A DNA stretch of 64,000 bases. It comes from Phoenix dactylifera (lineage: Eukaryota; Streptophyta; Magnoliopsida; Arecales; Arecaceae). The translations under genes were made by a program, and so were the position numbers. The notes under the pieces are model-generated. The model made no database searches. It was not told the DNA's origin and saw only the letters and a program-made list of their open reading frames with translations. This document shows positions 11,201-23,100 of this stretch, piece by piece. The stretch lies in contig NC_052407.1 of assembly GCF_009389715.1 (NCBI RefSeq), forward strand, positions 3,351,154 to 3,415,153, written 5' to 3'. Each line of letters opens with the position of its first letter. Position 1 is the stretch's first letter.

Positions 11201-11828
11201 CCTGATTCTCTTGGTCTGGGAACATAACCAACTGCCCATCTTCCTGTGCTGTCAGATTATGGTGATGTGCTCCTTGGAAAGATGGTCTCGAGTGACAGCA
11301 CACTGAAAGAACTGATGAAGAGATTTCCCTAGTTCTTAAAGGTATATTATCAAGCACTTCAGCAAATGAAAAGCTACGTAAATTCAGAGAAAAGCTGATA
11401 GCATCCAAGATATCTCGTGCAGCTTTGCCAAGCACTGCAAATATGTCAGGCAAACCGGCAGGAGGAATCTCCATTCCAGCATCGGGCTCTGACGGAGTAA
11501 GACCAGGCCTATAGTCATATGTTTCTTGCCACAGCTGAGGATCTGCATAATAACCGGAGGTCTTGCACCACTCACGGGAGTCATTCGAATGAACCATATC
11601 GGCAGGAGGGTACGGACGCTGATGGAAAAAGAGACGAGCCGATTCAAGACCAGACCTCAAAAGAGCACCATCAGCAGGCGGCAACTGAATGATTGCGGCT
11701 GAATACTGAGCAAGGGATTGCGTGAGGGTCGAAACAGAAATCTTGTAAGAATCCGATGGAAGCCCCTCCGAGGCTATGAGATCAGTGAGCCTTATACGAC
11801 CGAGGGATGGCATAACAGATCCTGCCAT
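5224..11828 (-). CDS. 2-oxoglutarate/Fe(II)-oxygenase-like protein of unknown function
   Basis: Two exons on the minus strand: 11828-10787 and 5759-5224. The first ends in phase 1 (CAA GAT G, donor GTAGGT) and the second begins CA after ATGCAG, restoring the frame; the product is about 525 aa. Residues about 200-300 resemble the jelly-roll core of 2OG oxygenases (SLITLVKSDRAGLHIKDFQG, GRWILVDADLGPQDAIVYPG, ALYQATAGYV). The usual HxD is QVD here, and no distal His is evident, so iron binding is doubtful. The C-terminal exon encodes a basic segment (LPPSKRLRLEAQRVL) and a conserved-looking block GWPPGVPFVHPHDLPNKAKL; the last 55 or so residues look unconserved. The ATG at 11828 is preceded by a likely 5' UTR acceptor (TTGACAG). 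I infer the join from phase and coherence; extra small exons in the 5-kb intron are possible. Confidence 0.72.
5834..6220. other. Intron sequence, nothing recognised
   Basis: First part of the large intron of the 2OG-like gene (in chromosome order). AT-rich, without convincing reading frames or repeats. Confidence 0.5.
6246..6688 (-). mobile_element. Small non-coding LTR retrotransposon (TRIM) in an intron
   Basis: Two direct repeats of about 140 bp (6246-6382 and 6548-6688) share TGTAACAACC at one end, GGCCGGAAGGTATTATTTGG inside and a CCTCACA/TTCTCA end. They flank about 165 bp of internal sequence. Next to the second repeat the plus strand reads CTTTGATACCATT, whose complement TGGTATCAAAG is a primer-binding site for initiator Met-tRNA, so the element points leftward. 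It has no coding capacity. I could not see a TSD. A decayed relative lies at 33545-33953. Confidence 0.75.
6689..8144. other. Intron sequence without genes
   Basis: Contains a short alternating purine-pyrimidine run with ACGTGCATGTGCATGCAC near 7535-7560. Near 7640-7830 there are imperfect repeats around GGGACA and TCCCAACTGTCCC, possibly a decayed repeat. No coding signal. Confidence 0.5.
8145..8535. repeat. Foldback (hairpin) element, copy A
   Basis: The left arm (GGTCCAAGGTACACTTGAT, then TCCCACATCGATGATCTAAG, then ACCTCTAAACTGCTTACAT) is answered by an inverted right arm carrying GTCGATGTGGGACC and GTAACTTGATCCTAACCC. The arms are about 150 bp around a centre of about 80 bp containing ACTTGATGCCTAGG. 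No coding capacity; a MITE-like non-autonomous DNA element is likely. Confidence 0.75.
8540..8936. repeat. Foldback (hairpin) element, copy B
   Basis: Same architecture and sequence family as the copy a few bases to its left: it starts GGGTCAGTTCAAATTACACT, contains CACATCGATGATCTAAG and its inverted partner GGATCATCTATGTGGGACCC, and ends GTAACTTGATCCTGACCCT. The two copies lie head to tail, separated by about 4 bp, so four arms could pair in alternative ways. Confidence 0.75.
8937..10785. other. Intron sequence without genes
   Basis: Remaining part of the large intron of the 2OG-like gene up to its first exon. AT-rich; the short open frames have no recognisable motif. Nothing further supported. 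Confidence 0.5.
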
Positions 11829-12228
11829 TGCACAAGTCTGTCAAGATTATCAAAACTCTTTTAGCTGCACCAAACTGTTATCGAAAAAAAGAAATCAAAT
11901 ACGGGAAACTGATAGATGCTAGCAAATAAATGCAGAATTTTGATTCAAGGAACTCAATCTAGATGCGTCATTTGTAGGGAAAAAGATCCGGTTTGTTTTC
12001 CTACAGGAACAAGGGCGCAAAATTTTGTTGTTCTTAAACAATTGAAGAAGACCAGGCTCCCCTCAAACTAAGCCATCTAATCTTTCTCCTCACAAACCCT
12101 AGAATGGCAAAGAAGTGCACGGAAACGAGATAACGGCGAAACTGCCAGAAAGACCCAATGGAACCCGTCGAGATCTTAATGGAAAGGATCGGACTGGGAG
12201 AATAAAGGCAGAGATTTGAGGCCATACC

Positions 12229-12437
12229 AGGCTCGCATCGGAGAGGTTTTCGGGGAGATCGGAGCTCGAACAGCGGCGGGGAACGGGGCGGTGAGACAGC
12301 GAACGGCGAGGGACGGGAGACCAAAGGTCAGTAATGGCGTGCGAAGAAGGGCGAGGAGGAGCGCCGGCCAGCCGGTGGCGACGAGGCCGAGGATGGCATC
12401 AGAGGGAGAGGAAAAAGAGGACGAGGGAGGGATGTAA
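12229..12437 (-). promoter_or_regulatory. Probable 5' UTR exon/promoter-proximal region of the 2OG-like gene
   Basis: A GC-rich island in an AT-rich setting, rich in CTC/TCC on the minus strand as in plant 5' leaders. It ends in a plausible donor (GCGAGCCTG then GTATGG; donor at 12227). A matching acceptor lies at 11838, ten bases upstream of the start codon, so a 5' UTR intron of about 390 bp is inferred. Confidence 0.5.
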
Positions 12438-12635
12438 AAAAGACAGGAGGGGATCGATCGTCGAGTCGATTTGTAAGTGGGCCTGCGTAGGCCAAGCCTA
12501 TTTCCGTAATGGATTCCGTATAAGCCCAAAATTACATGTAACAAAATTAACAAAGTTCGAAAAGATTACGTATGTCCGTAAATTTTCATGATAATAACAT
12601 TAATTAACATAATTATAGTTGGTTTTATGATAGGT

Positions 12636-13076
12636 TATTTTTGCCTGAATATCCTCTAAATATCGAATTTTACATAAATAATCTTCCAAAATTGATATTT
12701 ATCTATATACCCTTATAAAATACTTATTTTGTTATTCTATTTTTTTTTTAATCAATATTTTTGCATATGTACCCACGCTATCTAACACCATTTAAAAATT
12801 AACAGATTTCAAATTAAAATAATTAAAATATTCTTAAAGAGTAAATACGTAATATTTATAAAACGATCATAATAGAGGATGAAAAAATAATTTTAAAATT
12901 TTAATTTATTTTTAATTAATATAAATATAGTCTTTATTAACGGTGTTAGAAGGACCGTTATATTAAGAGCATTTGTGCAAAAACAGTATTTTATGATGGT
13001 ATAAAAATAAATATAAATTTAAGATGGTATTTACATAAATTTAAATTTTTAAAAGGGTATTCCAGGGAAAAAAAAA
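12636..13076. repeat. MITE-like element with long terminal inverted repeats
   Basis: The left end (TTTTTGCCTGAATATCC, then ATACCCTTATAAAATAC) and the inverted right end (GTATTTTATGATGGTATAA, then AAAGGGTATTCCAGGGAAA) pair over roughly 85 bp. The centre is AT-rich and contains TTAACGGTGTTAG. No coding capacity; it lies between the 2OG-like and NAL1-type genes. Confidence 0.65.
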
Positions 13077-14150
13077 AAAAAAAACTCTTTGGGATACCAT
13101 CTTTAGTGGAGAAAATATGCATTAAATATGATTAGAAGTGTTTGTCTTAGGCATTACTGGATGCTAAAGCTGACAAAGAAAATAAAATAACTTAAAGCCT
13201 ATGCCCTACTGGGCCGGAGGCAATGTTTGTTTAATCTTCTCAAAGTCCCCCAAACAATCTCTATTTACTCCCCCTCCCTTCGGATCAAGAGAAATGCAGA
13301 GAGAAGGCTAAAATCTCTTGCTCCATCAAGTTAAAATTTCTTGTTTGGATAGAGAGACAAGAAGAATTTCTTCCCTAACCCATTATTTTAATCTCTCTAT
13401 AGAAGTGAGAGATTGAGAAAGAAGAGATATTCTCTCTCTCATTTTTCTCTCACGTCGAAGTTCGTTTTCTCCTCTCCCTTGTTTTCGTTTGTTCCCCTTA
13501 TCCCTGGTGTGAAACATGAATTGCATGCTTTAGAAGAAGGCTTGTTATGGTTTGTTGAGAACACTGCATTGTAACTCAACGAAGTGCAGAAATGAGCATG
13601 CATGGCATTGCTGATCTTTACACAATGACTTCCAGATTGCCGCACTGGAGTGGAAGCACACACTTTGGATCTTAGAATAAAACATAAACTTATACTCCAA
13701 AAATATGATTTGAATAATAGATCATGCTAAGGATCAGTTAAATATGTTAAAGCTCAAAATGGTGCTTGCACTGCCAAGCATTACAAGAACTATGGCCTCG
13801 ACGTGTCTTCTATGGTACATACCCTTAGTGTTAACATTTTTGAGTTGCTTTGAGAATGTAGAACTGCAGGACCAACCAAATTGTGTCAATGCCCCCTCTG
13901 CACAGAACCACTACAAGAATTCTAGCAGATGATGATTGCCCGAGATGAAATTTTCTTTGCCGGTCCAAATTTGTCACTGACTCTCCACATGCTGCTACAG
14001 TAAATGGTAAGCTTTCCATCTGTTGCTGATTTTAGGAGTTTCGATTCATCCATCCATAACCATTGCTGCAGAGTGCAAAACCAAGATATCTCGGGGACTG
14101 CTTGACAATCAAGATGAGGCAGGCAGGTCCTCAATGATGAAGACCAGTCC
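13077..14150. other. Intergenic sequence and 3' UTR of the NAL1-type gene
   Basis: The part next to 14150 should carry the NAL1-type 3' UTR (minus strand). The remainder holds CT-rich runs near 13260-13450. No other gene is supported. Confidence 0.5.
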
Positions 14151-17100
14151 TTATTTTGGCGATTCTATAGTTGAGGCTGGATCAGAGCGCTTCCTCTTAG
14201 GTTCTCGATCCCCCAAGTGCAAAGAAACACAGAGATCTTCATCTGATGAGTCCCTCAGTGGAGAAATTGTCCTTGATTCATGGCTGACTTCTTGGTTGTG
14301 ATGCATGGGGGGCACGTTGAAATTTGGAATGAACTGATACTCCTTCACATTGTTTGCAACCTCAACCATGTCTACATGGAATTCAACATTTCCAAGACGA
14401 GGTTGTTGTTGGATATTCTGACCTAGAGCCTCAGAGATCTCCTCATTCTTATCCTTTGGCAGGCTGCACTCTATAGGAGATGAGTCTCCAACGGTAGAAT
14501 CAAAACCAGCTCCAAAACCCCTCCTTTGCTTCTGTACCGCTTCTTTGTTCACAAAGAGTTTACAACCAAAGTAAAAGTCAGCAGATTGTCATATAAATTT
14601 TGGAGGGGGGGAGTCAGAGGGAAACATGAGACTGTTATGTCCAAAGTCAAGAAAAACACAAACCTTGGAGTCCTGCACTGGTTGTGATAAGATCAAGTTC
14701 CAATAAATCAAGCAGCCGACCTAGATCAACTCCACTTGTCCAGTTCTCTGGACCATGATCACTTTTGAGCTTTAATCTCCCACGATTAGCTGTCCCACCA
14801 CGTATGAACCCTATAGGCCGTGGTTTCTCATCATCCTCTCCCATCAAAATGATGAGGCTTCCACTATCACCTTCAAGATCAAAGGTTTGTTGGTTCTCAC
14901 CCACAACAAGAAGATCAGTGAAAAAGCATATTCCTTTTTCATCATTATGTTCAAGAGCATAAGCCATTATAGTCCCAGCAGTTAGACCAGAGCTTCTGCC
15001 AACCTTCACCACATGCTTCCCAATGAGGCTGTTGATTGGAGATTTCAAGTCTATAGACTTGATGTCTCCAGTCTCGCCAACTCCTTTCACTGCAGTCGTG
15101 ACATTAGATATGTCGAAGCTATCTGCAAAGGGGATAAATGCCCCATCAACCTGAACAAAAGTCTCTGCGGGTGCATCAAAAGGTAAGAGGTATGTTTGGG
15201 GATCGGAACCTCATTCAAGAATTCATTAGCAAAAGCCATTGTGACCTCTACACACACAAAAAAAAAACCCATTGTAACCTACTTTCACAGAGATGTTGCT
15301 GCCTGGTTATGAATTCCTGTTGTAATGAACTGCCAACCAACTTATTGGCACTCATCATGGGTACCACATAAATGCATTACTATTTACCAGTGCATATAGA
15401 GCACCTGGGCATGACTGAATTACATGAATATATGTCATTGTATAAGACATTCAAAATGAAATTTCTGATGACCAGGCAAACAAACTTTACAGGTCGGTGT
15501 TAAGAAACTTTATTGTCTAAAAATATGATTAGTCAAACAGTTCAAAATATTTCTTCTGGCTGCTATTAGAATTCTGAGATGAAGCACCTGGCAAATTCAG
15601 TATCCTAAATATTAAAGCACTTGCTTTCCAATGATAGAAACAAGATTTTGGGATGAATGAAGTGTTTCCACTGATGTCATAAACCTTATGGCAAGTTTGA
15701 TATGCTAAATGGATACATAATCATGTACACAGCACTAATTATGTTTAATTATATTACCTGGGTTCATTGAAGCATATGTCCCATACCAAACATCATCTGT
15801 GGTGAAAGACGTTACCCTCGCCACATAACCTAGGTACACTCCAGGTCCATGGTTGGGAGGTAAAGGATGAAACATCTTCTGGTTAGGGTAATCCAAATCA
15901 ACCGCCACATGCCAGTTTGTGAGAAAACCTACTTGTCTATTGCCTGTTTGGCTCTTCACAATTGCACCCAAAGTTCCAAATGTCTGTTGGCTTGCTACCT
16001 ATGCATCATAGCAAAATAATCAGAAGAGAAAAAGAAGCAAGCTAAAAAGGAACACAAAAGGAAAGCAAAGTAACTAAATGGAGGCTATCAGGCCATTGAT
16101 GTTAAGGATGCAAGATATGTGATTTCATCCAAGAGTTCAAAGATACTGCCATCAGGAATAAATTCATATCTGGGTTTCTACCCTGCCAAGGACTAAACAA
16201 TAGAACAAATGCTACATTCTACAAATTTTGCGGCATAAGAATCCATGTAGCTCAGCTCTTGCTCTCTTCTTTTTTTCGAAGAGAGACAAGAAGGGGGACT
16301 TACTTGCAATATAATAACCTATCCCAATACTTCAGGATGCACCACCCAAGAATCAAATTCAGAATCCGTTGGAGTTCTAACTCAGAAAAGATATTTAATT
16401 TTAAAAAAAGAAATAAACCAGCCTTATCCCCTAAATGTTAGATGGTTTAAATACTTTAAAATTTTTATCCTTTTCTTCATACGCTTCTTTTAGAAGAGTT
16501 GTGACTTTTCGAAAAAAAACGTTGGTTTTGGTTTCCGTAGGGATGCAATATTTTTGAAACATCGCGTACCTCGAAAATGCCGCACTGTATCAGTCACCGG
16601 ACAGAGTCTATAAATAGGCTTTGCGTCCAGTGTATTGGATTACTCAATCTATTCCACTCGCACATCCGATTCCTTGCTTCCCAAGAGAGATAGAAAATAC
16701 AATACTTTTCTTTTCTTTCATTCTTTCTCTATTCTTTCTTTTATATTCTTTTCTAGGCATCTGAAAGAGTCGGTCAGGTCACGCCTACCTAGCGATCGTG
16801 CTCGTTAGAGGAGGATCAAGCTGAGCGGGGTTGTCGTACCTTGAGGACAAGATTGCCACAGACCTCCACATAAGAGGCGAATCACATTCTTAGGGTGGTG
16901 TATATCACACGTCTCGATCCAGGCAAACTTTTTTCAATCTTCTGATTTTATTCTAGTAGATTGTTCCTTTATAATATTTTTACAAAATAAAGATACAACA
17001 TTTTAGGCAAAATATATTCCAGCATAATCTCTGATTGTTGTGCAGAAAGATACGATCAGGGTACGCTAAACCATCCGAAACCGGCCAGTTTGAGCTGGAT

Positions 17101-20100
17101 CAAACCAAAATGGTCAAGAACTGAGATGGTTCGGGCAATCTGGATGATTCAATCCCTTAAAATCCCCCTTGCCCTGTGACCCTCTACTCTCCCTCTCTAC
17201 TACCATGATCGAAGCTTCAAAGCTTCACCCTTCACTGCATGCACTTATCTTGCTCACTCGATCACTCATATTGCTCCTCTTCAATACTAATTAACACTGA
17301 CCGACACCCAAGTAAGCCCCTCCACTCTCTCTCCCTCCCTCCCTCTCTCCCTCCTGCCCCTCCCTCTCTCTCTCTCTTCCTCTCCTTCCTATCCCCCTCC
17401 CTCTCCCTAGTTCTGTATGCCCCAGCTCAATATAGTACCGCTATGTATCGTATCAAATCGGTCGCAGTATGAGTTCTGGGATTGATCCGACAAACCTTCA
17501 GTATGACCACTAGAGCAAGCCCCAATTCATGGGCAGCTATTGCCATTGTGCTTTTATTTCCATACTAAAATCGAAATCTAAGTATAACATTTGTTTGCAA
17601 CAATAATAAATAATAAATAGGAGCAAATGGCAGTTGTTTTCAGCAAGCATTGTTGGTGCACATTTGACTCCTCTCCTTGATGGAGCAACATGGTACTTAT
17701 GTTGTTAGGCAATATCAAACTCCTCTAGTCTGACATACCTTGTAAAAGACAAAGTCAAACCATCTGTCAATAACTCAGACAAACTTTCAGCCTTTAAGTT
17801 TTGTTGGCGAGTAAATGAGGCACTCAAATGCTTTTTCTATTTTTAATAACTCCAAATAAGTCTTTGAGGCTGCAATCACCAAAGACTAAGATGCAGACTT
17901 GCCAAAGGAGGAAGGGCGAGGTTGCTATCGAAACCTGCCCAATCCCTTGTAAAAGAATCTACAATGCCATTTGGCAGCACTTTCATTTTTTCATTTTCAA
18001 TAATAAAAAATAATTTTTTATTTTTTATTTTTTTCTAAAATTTTAGAAATAAAAACATGTTTGGTATAGTTAATTATTTTTAAAAATATAAATATGGTGA
18101 TGATGGAAGAGTTGGTGATAGTGCTAGGGCAATGGAGCTGGCACTAGTGTTGGTGGTCGAGGCAGCAATGTGGCAAAGGTGGTGGCAATGTTATAGAGGA
18201 AGTGGTAGCAATAGTGATGGTGGTGGAGGCACCGACAATATGGTAGAGACAGTGATGATGATTGTAATGGTGTGATTATGGTGAAAGAGGCAGTGACGAC
18301 AGTGTGGGCGGGGCTGGGAGGAGGGTGGAGCGGCAAGAATTTTGGAGGTGTCCTTACATGTATATTTTAGCCCATTTTAGGGTTTTTAGGATCATTGCTT
18401 TCTTTGGGAATTTTGAGAGGGAGTGAGACCGAGGCATTTTTATTAGGGTTTCTTCTCATGTTTGTACTATTCCACTGCTAGTAAAACTTTCTCTGATAGC
18501 CTCCGTCTATGGACATAGATCATACCATGTAATTTTGTTTCCCTATTTACTTGATAGACCTAGATTTAGATTCTTGTCATAACACAAAACCCCCCTCTGT
18601 GAACAAATTTTACATCTCTATTTAGTAAGATCTTTGGCACCAAAATCAAGAAAGTCCTATGCTTAATAATAGTCAAAAGTCATGCTGGGAAACAATCCCA
18701 AATTAACCCAATGTGGCAAACAAAAAGATATGCGTCAATGAATTCAAGGAGGCATTGGCCTCCATAGAAGATGTATACAAATTGCCTAGCTTATCTTGCA
18801 AAAGCACTATAAATGGGCTTTGGTCTGCTAGTTAGTACCATTTTAGTTGGAGCAAGTGCTAGGGAAAAGTTTCAGGTTTGGACCCAAAAGCGGTGTTCCA
18901 ACTATATTTCTCAAACTGGAAAACTAGAACTCTGTTTGTGTCAATATTCTTTCCTTATATTCCATGTTAAAGATTGGGGCATACTTCATCTAGGTTATAG
19001 GAAAATTATATTATTGTACTTTATATTTATATTATGAATTTTTTTAATATGTTACTTCTATTTTCCTCATTTTTCTACTTAAAATAAATATTAGTATTAA
19101 CATGATAATGTATAATAAATATAAATGAGAATATTAACTCTATAATAACAATTAATATATTTTTATAGGATTAATAATTTATAGAATTAATAAATATACT
19201 TTTATGAAATATATTAATAATTAATATATTAATGATTATATTAATAATTTACCATAATTTATTTCTATATGATTAATAAGTATATTTTCATGGAATTGAT
19301 CAAAGGTAGTTTCATTATTATATGGTTAGTAATCTTGATTTCCATGGAATATAAAATAAGTTACTCGTGGATAACTAGGGATCTTTAATCACCGGAATAC
19401 TAATCAGGGATCGGATTACATTAGGATAAGGATCACCAGTGATCTAAGATCACCTTTGTGATCCCATTTGGGTCATCAACCACCACCTAAATGTACCAAT
19501 GCAAGGTTGAATAGGGGTGAGGCATCTAGGATTTAGGAAAACAACAAGCAAATCTTTGTGTCAGTTACCATAGATATGAACTAGAACAAAATAATGCAAT
19601 TAATGAAATATTATTATAAAAAAGAACTTGTCTTAAAATGCACTCACAGGTGAGCTAATCAATCTGACAAACTATCGAAGATTCAAACCAAGGTCAGTCG
19701 TACCGATACTGGTAGGTGTATCAGTAAGTAAAATAGCATTCATAAAAAATAAGGTGTGGAGTATACCTTGTTAATAGGATCTGCAGGATCCTATTTACTC
19801 CATAGCAAATCTAATTACCTTTATTTCCACAATCTACTCATTTCCTTTGTTATTTCTATTAACTATGTATAGCTTAGTCTTCCTAATTTAGCTAGCAGAA
19901 CTAATTGGCAGATTTATTGTGTATAGCTATCTATAGCTAGTTGCCATGTATTATAGCTAATTTTCTTGTAATGTACAGCTGTCTATAGCTAACTTCTCTG
20001 CACGGTTTTTCTATTAATGAGATTCTCACAGAGATGAGAGATTATTCAGTCAATTTGACATGGTATCAGAGCCTATGTTCTGAATCTGGTCATTAACGCT

Positions 20101-23100
20101 TTCTTCTTTCGGTTTTCTCTAGTTTTAGTCCAAGGGGCTCTCGGTGTTCTAGATTTCTGAGTCTCGGTATAGCCTTATGTTTTCTAGATTCTGAATTCTT
20201 GGTAAAGTTCTCTAGTTTTCTGGTTTCTAGCTTTCTTGGAGTTCTTTTTCTGGTGTTCTTTCTTTTGGCCATAATGTCTACAGAAGCCTTTTGTGTTCGT
20301 TTCACTGGGAAGAACTACTCTACTCAGGAGTTTCGGTTCAAGATGTTTATCAAAGGCAGGGAGCTTTGGGATCATATTGATGGCTCTTCTAAAGCACCAA
20401 CTGATGCTAAGGAATTTGCTCAATGGGAGACCAAGGATGCTCGGATTATTTCTTGGATTTTGGGGTCCATTGAGCCGCATATGGTGAACAATCTGCGGTC
20501 CTTTAGCACCGCCAAGGAGATGTGGGATTATTTAAAGCGCATATACAACCAAGACAACAATGCAAGGTGGTTTCAGTTGGAGTTGGAGATTGCAAATTTC
20601 AGCCAAGGTAATCTTTCCATTCAGGAGTATTATTCTGGTTTTCTTAATCTGTGGAACGAGTATTCCGGAATCATTCATGCTAAGGTGCCAAAAGAAGCCT
20701 TGTCCGCTATTCAAGAGGTTCATGCAACCAGCAAACGTGATCAATTTTTGATGAAACTTAGGCCAGAATTTGAAGCTACTAGGGCTGCGCTATTAAACAG
20801 AGATCATGTTCCCTCTTTGGATGTGTCTTGGTGAATTGCTTCATGAGGAGCAATGGACTCTTACCCAGGCTGTTATGGCACAAGAGAAGTTGTCCTCAGA
20901 TGTTATGAATGTTGCATATGCTGCTCAAGGGAAGGGAAAGGGCAAGGACAAGGTCCAGTGCTATTGCTGCAAGGAATTCGGCCATATTGCTCGCAACTGT
21001 AACAAGAAATTCTACACTTACTATAAGCAGTCCGGGCACATCATTAAGGAGTGTCCTACGCAACCTCAGAATCGCCGAGTCAATGCTTTTCAAGCTGCGG
21101 TCAGTTCTTCTGCTTCTGTGGATCAGTCCTCAAGAATCGCATCTGCTGCAGACACATCAACAGGTCCTAACCAAGTTGTTCTTACTCCAAAGATGGTGCA
21201 ACAGATGATTATCTCGGCCTTTTCAGTATTGGGACTTCAAGGTAACGGTAAGACAATTTCTCATCCTTGGTTTGTTGATTCTGGAGCATCAAATCACATG
21301 ACTGGCTGTTCTGATTTTCTGCACAATGTTCGGTCCTATAACGGTACACAACACAATCGAATTGCTAATGGAACTAATCTTCCTATTACTGCTATTGGAG
21401 ATCTTAGTTCACCTTTCCGCAATGTGTTTGTGTCACCTGGACTCTCTACTAGTTTGATTTCAGTTGGTCAATTGGTTGATAACAACTGTGATGTGCATTT
21501 TTCTCGAAATGGTTGTCAGGTTCAGGATTAAGTGTCGGGAAAAATGATCGCGAAGAGGCCTAAAGTTGGAAGATTGTTTCCTCTGCATTTTACTCTTCCA
21601 AGTCTATTGTCTTTGGCTTGTACTGCTGCAACAAATCAGAGTGAGGTTTGGCATAAACGCCTAGGCCATCCTAACTCTCTTGTTTTGTCTCATTTAGTGA
21701 AGCATGGTTTTTTGGGCAATAAAGATCAGTTCTCTTCTTACAGCATGTCTTTTGATTGTACTGCTTGTAAACTCGGAAAAAGCAAAACTCTATCTTTTCC
21801 TAATTATGGTAGTCGAGCTGAAAAATGCTTCGATATTATTCATAGTGATGTTTGGGGCATTACTCCTGTAACTTCTCATGCCGGATATAAATATTTTGTG
21901 ACGTTCATTGATGATTATAGTAGTTTCACTTGGGTGTATTTTCTCCGCTCCAAATCCGAAGTATTTTCTATTTTTCAGACCTTTGTGGCTTATATTGAGA
22001 CTCAATTCTCAACATGTATTAAAGTATTAAGGTCTGACTCAGGCGGAGAATATATGTCTCATGACTTTCAGGCGTTCTTGCATCAAAAAGATATAATTTC
22101 TCAGCGATCTTGTCCTTATACACCTTAACAAAATGGTGTTGCTGAACGTAAGAATCGCCATCTGTTGGATGTTGTTCGCACCTTGTTGCTTGAATCCTCT
22201 ATTCCTTCTAAATTTTAGGTTGAAGCTTTGTCTACTGCAGTTTATTTGATTAATCGACTGCCTTCTCAAATTTTGGACTTTGATTCCTCTTATTATCGTC
22301 TCTATGGCAAGCATCCTGGTTACAATCAGTTTCATACTTTTGGATGTATTTGCTTTGTTCACTTACCTGCCAATGAACGTCACAAACTTGCTGCCCAGTC
22401 GGTTCAGTGTGCCTTTATGAGTTATAGTATTGCTCAAAAGGGTTTTGTGTGTTATGATGCTGCTACTAACCGACTTCGTGTCTCTAGAAATGTAGTTTTC
22501 TTTGACAATCAGTATTTCTTTCAGTCCAATGTTGCCTCATCTTCTGATCTTGCCATGCTTCCTAGCTTTGATGATATATATCATTCTATTGAGCGCTTCA
22601 AACCAAATATTGTGTATAAGAGACGTCGGCCACCTCAACCCCTTCCCGATACTGATCCACCACCTGAGCCTGCAGTCCCTGCGCCTCGGAGGTCCACCAG
22701 AGCCTCCCATCAACCAGATAGGTATGGATTCTCACATACATCACTCAATGTGACTCTGTCTACCATCACGATTCCTACTTGTTATTCCCAGGCAATTAAG
22801 CAGGAATGTTGGGTGAAGGCCATGCAAGATGAGCTTCAAGCTCTATAAGAGAATCACACTTGGGATATTGTTCCATGTCCTTCTGATGTTAAATCCATTG
22901 GCTGTAAATCGGTGTATTCTGTGAAGCTACGTCCTGATGGGACTGTGGAAAGATATAAGGCTCGGTTGGTTGCTCTTGGTAATAGACAGGAATATGGAGT
23001 AGATTATGATGAGACTTTTGCTCCGGTGGCTAAAATGACTACAATATGGACAGTTCTTGTCATTGCTGCTTCTAAAGGTTGGGCCCTACGACAAATGGAT

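Noticed and set aside
18124-18336. 70-codon Pro/His/Ser-rich minus-strand frame
   Set aside because: Low-complexity GGTGGYRATG repeat inside an intron.
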